From: JAMWZF01 sp041628615
GTDB lineage: Bacteria > Pseudomonadota > Alphaproteobacteria > Rhodobacterales > Rhodobacteraceae
Reading direction: 5' to 3'
DNA length: 12,706 nucleotides
NCBI GenBank assembly: GCA_041628615.1
Contig: JBFKOW010000103.1
Coordinates: 1-12,706, forward strand
The translations under genes and the position numbers were made by a program. Of this stretch, positions 12,501 through 12,706 are shown in pieces (the first letter of the stretch is position 1; each line of letters starts with the position of its first letter). The notes beneath the pieces are model-generated. The model was not told where the DNA came from. It ran no database searches and worked only from the letters and a program-made list of their open reading frames with translations.

Positions 12501-12706
12501 ACGATGCCGAGCGGCTCGGCCTTCTCGGCCAGACCGGGCAGAGGCTGGCCACGGGCGGCGTCCTGGGCGAGGTGCAGGGCGATACCGCCGTGACCGGGGG
12601 CGACATCGACGCCGCGCTGGGGCTGCTGGCCGGCTTCGGCGCGCTTCGCAGCGACGTCGAGGACCGCGCCGCCGGGATCGGGCCGGGGCTCGACGCCCGG
12701 ATCGGC
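2..12706 (+). CDS. Giant LktA-like filamentous adhesin, internal fragment (both ends missing)
   Basis: One open frame of 4,235 codons with no stop crosses the whole window; codons begin at bases 2, 5, 8 and so on. No start or stop codon of the gene is visible, so the full protein is larger than 4,235 residues. The translation is a succession of short beta strands with turns of the type A-GG-D-(L/V/I)-T-(I/V)-x-A, expected of a right-handed beta-helix adhesin. Seen directly: about 53-residue tandem repeats in the first 60 percent, two charged helical inserts (residues 2814-2861 and 3701-3871), one Cys pair (3048 and 3054) and extreme scarcity of Lys. From family knowledge: this order of parts resembles leukotoxin LktA family filamentous adhesins, which are secreted surface proteins; F. 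necrophorum LktA is exported by the outer-membrane partner LktB. Inferred: an extracellular fibre for attachment or aggregation; a toxin role is not supported here. Third codon positions are overwhelmingly G or C throughout, with no compositional break that would suggest a recent insertion. The frame call is near certain; the family assignment is from memory. Confidence 0.93.
581..811 (+). other. Helical linker between beta-helix and repeats (residues 194-270)
   Basis: The rung pattern is interrupted by a segment with amphipathic helical character: NFLRTQVTSLDTQLSSVLSA (from about residue 218), followed by FPTWLTATAQTHIARSHI. Hydrophobic residues are spaced every three to four positions and the Gly-Gly-Asp turns disappear. 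I recall LktA-like proteins having a comparable non-beta segment before their repeat array. The exact boundaries are uncertain. Confidence 0.5.
812..1753 (+). repeat. Irregular leading beta repeats (residues 271-584)
   Basis: Three or four long, irregular units precede the regular array. Each contains the core strand motif: GGDLTISA at 926-949, DGDLTIDA at 1280-1303 and TDLTINA at 1628-1648. The spacing between cores (about 118 and 115 residues) is roughly double the 53-residue unit that follows, so these may be double units or units with insertions. An Ala/Glu-rich stretch at about 1386-1500 looks helical and separates the second and third cores. Confidence 0.6.
2717..3529 (+). other. Expanded, irregular part of the array (residues 906-1176)
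   Basis: After the unit start at 2717 the regular spacing is lost for about 270 residues. The stretch holds the acidic E/G/F loop (2756-2830), a core strand RGDLTIAAE near 2852, an Asp-rich region around 2990-3060, a helical-looking segment (ETESLRAGFLDEAVAAGA, about 3053-3106), another core at about 3203 (GDVAVTATDA) and a helical segment SDFREAVDTADSLTDAL near 3425-3475. Core strands persist, so I read it as two to four repeat units enlarged by surface loops and not as a separate domain. Confidence 0.55.
2777..2806 (+). repeat. Perfect 15-bp tandem direct repeat, two copies
   Basis: The sequence gagttcggggagggc occurs at 2777-2791 and again, identically, at 2792-2806, encoding EFGEG twice. 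It sits within a low-complexity acidic stretch of Glu, Gly and Phe (2756-2830). Being a multiple of three, gain or loss of copies would keep the frame. It is the only perfect tandem DNA repeat of this size I noticed. Confidence 0.95.
4559..4801 (+). other. Expanded 81-residue repeat unit with Asp/His cluster
   Basis: This unit is 81 codons long, against the usual 50-61. The extra residues form a loop that begins after VTANGTP and includes FDDHGSRIGVDHHG (4649-4690). The loop carries three histidines and three aspartates within 14 residues in a protein that is otherwise His-poor. The unit then resumes its core with VAVVADSQVDVSALALSA. An Asp/His cluster could bind a divalent metal, but no recognised metal-site motif is present, so this stays a suggestion. 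Confidence 0.5.
5783..5959 (+). other. Acidic and helical insert in a repeat unit (residues 1928-1986)
   Basis: The unit starting at 5630 is about 110 codons long, twice the normal length. The added segment begins GDEPGDPEAEETLALIGDDL, continues through an Asp/Gly-rich part (DGDAMDFGGGDAQTE) and ends in an Ala/Glu/Leu helix-like stretch (AALAEAVAARQGVATLLGL). It carries well over a dozen Asp/Glu and only two or so basic residues. The repeat then resumes cleanly at IEARIGTGAEL. A protruding acidic loop, possibly Ca2+-binding in seawater, is an inference. Confidence 0.6.
7721..8440 (+). other. Conserved-looking post-array segment (residues 2574-2813)
   Basis: The 53-residue rhythm fades into a region with strands such as GGIDLSVISDVDIS, SVRINAGG and AGNDVVLDAG. 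Two landmarks stand out: LRVWNATAIPIGRTPEA (from about 8027) and SDLYREAAEAVVNAVGSIVG (from about 8207), the second of which looks helical. As I remember them, LktA-like adhesins from unrelated phyla have very similar motifs (RVYNYTAIPI-type, then a KDLYREAL-type helix) directly after their repeat array. This is one of the stronger reasons for the family call. The role of the segment is unknown to me. Confidence 0.65.
8441..8584 (+). other. Helical, coiled-coil-like insert 1 (residues 2814-2861)
   Basis: About 48 residues contain no beta rung: DIRQALELALADLQAAAANP, then a short Asp/Tyr turn, then LAARLSYEIARLQDLIADIA. Leu, Ile and Ala recur at positions three and four apart in both halves, so two antiparallel helices forming a hairpin is the simplest reading. 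It splits two beta-helix regions; the rungs resume at PTDLIVVHDAYSAPGDVEM. I recall a comparable helical hairpin at the same place in LktA-like proteins. Possible roles are a hinge or an oligomerisation contact, both inferred. Confidence 0.65.
8585..9823 (+). other. Beta-helix segment carrying the only Cys pair (residues 2862-3274)
   Basis: Regular rungs resume: GDVEMRADRLTGTGTLIAHG, DATIEIVNDGAAILQVEQ, then GGLVTLNEV, GGDIFITGRIENLRG, GSILVLGGEIDAAEVNI and SGGDVYLSAAYDD. The IVNDGAAIL-QVEQAIIP portion resembles a motif I remember in giant adhesins, where a strand with asparagine is followed by a conserved loop. A CX5C motif (ICYSVVFCG) falls at 9143-9163, with Cys at residues 3048 and 3054. 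Strands continue with GGVFIYANNHIHLSGLIKSG and ASGDVTLRYDVDAGVILVDP. Confidence 0.65.
9143..9163 (+). other. CX5C motif, the only cysteines seen in the fragment
   Basis: Two TGC codons at 9143-9145 and 9161-9163 give Cys3048 and Cys3054, separated by five residues (CYSVVFC). Reading the other codons I found no further Cys, so if they pair in the periplasm or outside the cell they can only form one local disulphide within this fragment. Secreted repeat adhesins usually avoid cysteine, which makes a spaced pair likely to be selected. The disulphide is inferred. Confidence 0.8.
9824..10390 (+). other. Aromatic-rich, non-repeat segment (residues 3275-3463)
   Basis: This stretch breaks the Gly-Gly-Asp rung pattern and is enriched in Tyr, Trp, Phe and Glu: TPVYDIQVPWRVVYTTGEFT, then TLTEVYEQRGID, GDFELWDSSESDEIPYEFDF and NIYTRYETYERTVADYDLHI. 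It closes with ADKPIDISFHGHDSG (10346-10390), after which rungs resume as LTVTSVGDVIVDGTVYNRSG. A segment rich in Tyr and Trp, ending in a similar (A/D)xPIxIxFxGxDxG motif, is what I remember from LktA-like proteins. The compact non-repeat look suggests a globular or stacked module on the fibre, possibly ligand-binding; that is inference. Confidence 0.55.
10263..10270 (+). repeat. G8 homopolymer inside the coding frame
   Basis: Eight consecutive G residues span the codons tgg ggg ggg (Trp-Gly-Gly, in GWGGIGS). It is the longest homopolymer I noticed in the window. In a GC-rich gene a run of this length can occur by chance. A one-base slip here would frameshift the remaining part of the protein, so it is a possible site of phase variation or of sequencing error. 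Confidence 0.9.
10391..11101 (+). other. Beta-helix segment with Gly-rich loop (residues 3464-3700)
   Basis: Rungs return here: GDVIVDGTVYNRSGATTITT, NKLTLEAGGDIGRARVYG, FSLTVSAGGNALIEEQTGDM, ADGDLRLTAAGGIFTHRF, RVDLTASAGGIGTATAPL and AEGDIFLTTDSDQPLKLRQ. Several end in a repeated AGGDIG or AGGIGT turn, typical of filamentous haemagglutinin-like strands. Between the second and third of these is a loop of 14 residues with 11 glycines (10616-10657), which would be flexible. The segment runs directly into the second helical insert. Confidence 0.65.
11102..11614 (+). other. Large helical insert 2 with internal duplication (residues 3701-3871)
   Basis: About 170 residues have helical, charged and aromatic character quite unlike the surrounding beta-helix: IWDWEFTQRVDRRVQDGLLA, then LWDELGLRATDSDG, EDALLASYRAGKAAEYFEYW, ATARFHDLHAVWG and DALTTQLHWTDSQLGRGL. 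Two stretches match each other: VVFDADRRAAL...AAEIAAM (11351-11422) and YVIPDAERDAL...DSQLGRGL (11498-11575), so an internal duplication is likely. Each copy is preceded by a Tyr- or Phe-bearing stretch. As I recall, LktA-like adhesins carry an equivalent insert with (E)YxxYW, a helix rich in Ala and Glu, and a final TDT-(V/I)-x-x-x-x-x-PN-V element (here TDTVPEVELPNV). No catalytic motif is visible. The function is unknown; ligand binding or partner contact is possible. Confidence 0.65.
11615..12706 (+). other. Distal beta-helix segment, runs off the end (residues 3872-4235)
   Basis: The beta-helix resumes with NVAGQAVNIAATGEIG and continues with strands TIEIARGEDLDIAAAG, ATGDILLGSEFDLELLYLQ, AGGALRVKTGGAITRA, GTDIVLEAATGGIGALSE, GSVTARAEGAIRLTAPTSD and GDLDIAVLGGDVTAGLVGSV. 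Rungs of about 20-25 residues ending in GG(I/A)(G/I/T) turns are clear. The last 90 residues (FPLDDLQPAAEDDAERLGLL and after) become richer in Asp, Glu and Leu, which may mark a transition to another module downstream. No stop codon or C-terminal sorting motif is in view. Confidence 0.65.

Noticed and set aside
11497..12606. Minus-strand ORF of 369 codons
   Set aside because: Ser/Pro/Ala/Arg-rich shadow of the distal beta-helix segment, with no recognisable domain.
2..12706. RTX nonapeptide repeats or an RGD integrin motif
   Set aside because: I looked for GGxGxD tandem nonapeptides and RGD in the translation and saw none, so there is no direct sign of type I RTX export or integrin binding in this fragment.

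Overview
The whole 12.7 kb window lies inside one gene. The plus-strand frame starting at base 2 has no stop codon from base 2 to base 12706 (4,235 codons; I read every codon), and neither the start nor the end of the gene is present. There is no intergenic DNA, so I see no promoters, terminators, RNA genes, insertion sequences or CRISPR. ATG-to-stop ORFs in the other five frames are shadows.

The product is the inside of a giant, secreted, repeat-built surface protein. It has almost no cysteine (2 by eye count) and almost no lysine (about 22 in 4,235 residues). It is rich in Gly, Ala, Asp, Thr and Val, strongly acidic, and made of short beta strands ending in motifs such as GGDLTISA. That is the pattern of beta-helical filamentous haemagglutinin-like adhesins. 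The order of parts resembles the leukotoxin LktA family of filamentous adhesins, named after Fusobacterium necrophorum LktA, as I remember it. No database was searched.

Layout by base position: 2-580, beta-helix; 581-811, short helical linker; 812-1753, irregular beta repeats; 1754-7720, a long tandem array of about 53-residue units (at least 31 recognisable) with three acidic or His-rich expansions; 7721-8440, a post-array segment; 8441-8584, a helical coiled-coil-like insert; 8585-9823, beta-helix carrying the only Cys pair; 9824-10390, an aromatic-rich non-repeat segment; 10391-11101, beta-helix with a Gly-rich loop; 11102-11614, a second, larger helical insert with an internal duplication; 11615-12706, beta-helix running off the end.

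The DNA is very GC-rich (roughly 70 percent by eye) with G/C at most third codon positions. With the acidic, Lys-poor protein this suggests a high-GC proteobacterium, plausibly a marine alphaproteobacterium such as Rhodobacterales. That is a low-confidence inference. The likely role is a long surface fibre for adhesion, aggregation or biofilm. The export route cannot be read because both termini are outside the window.
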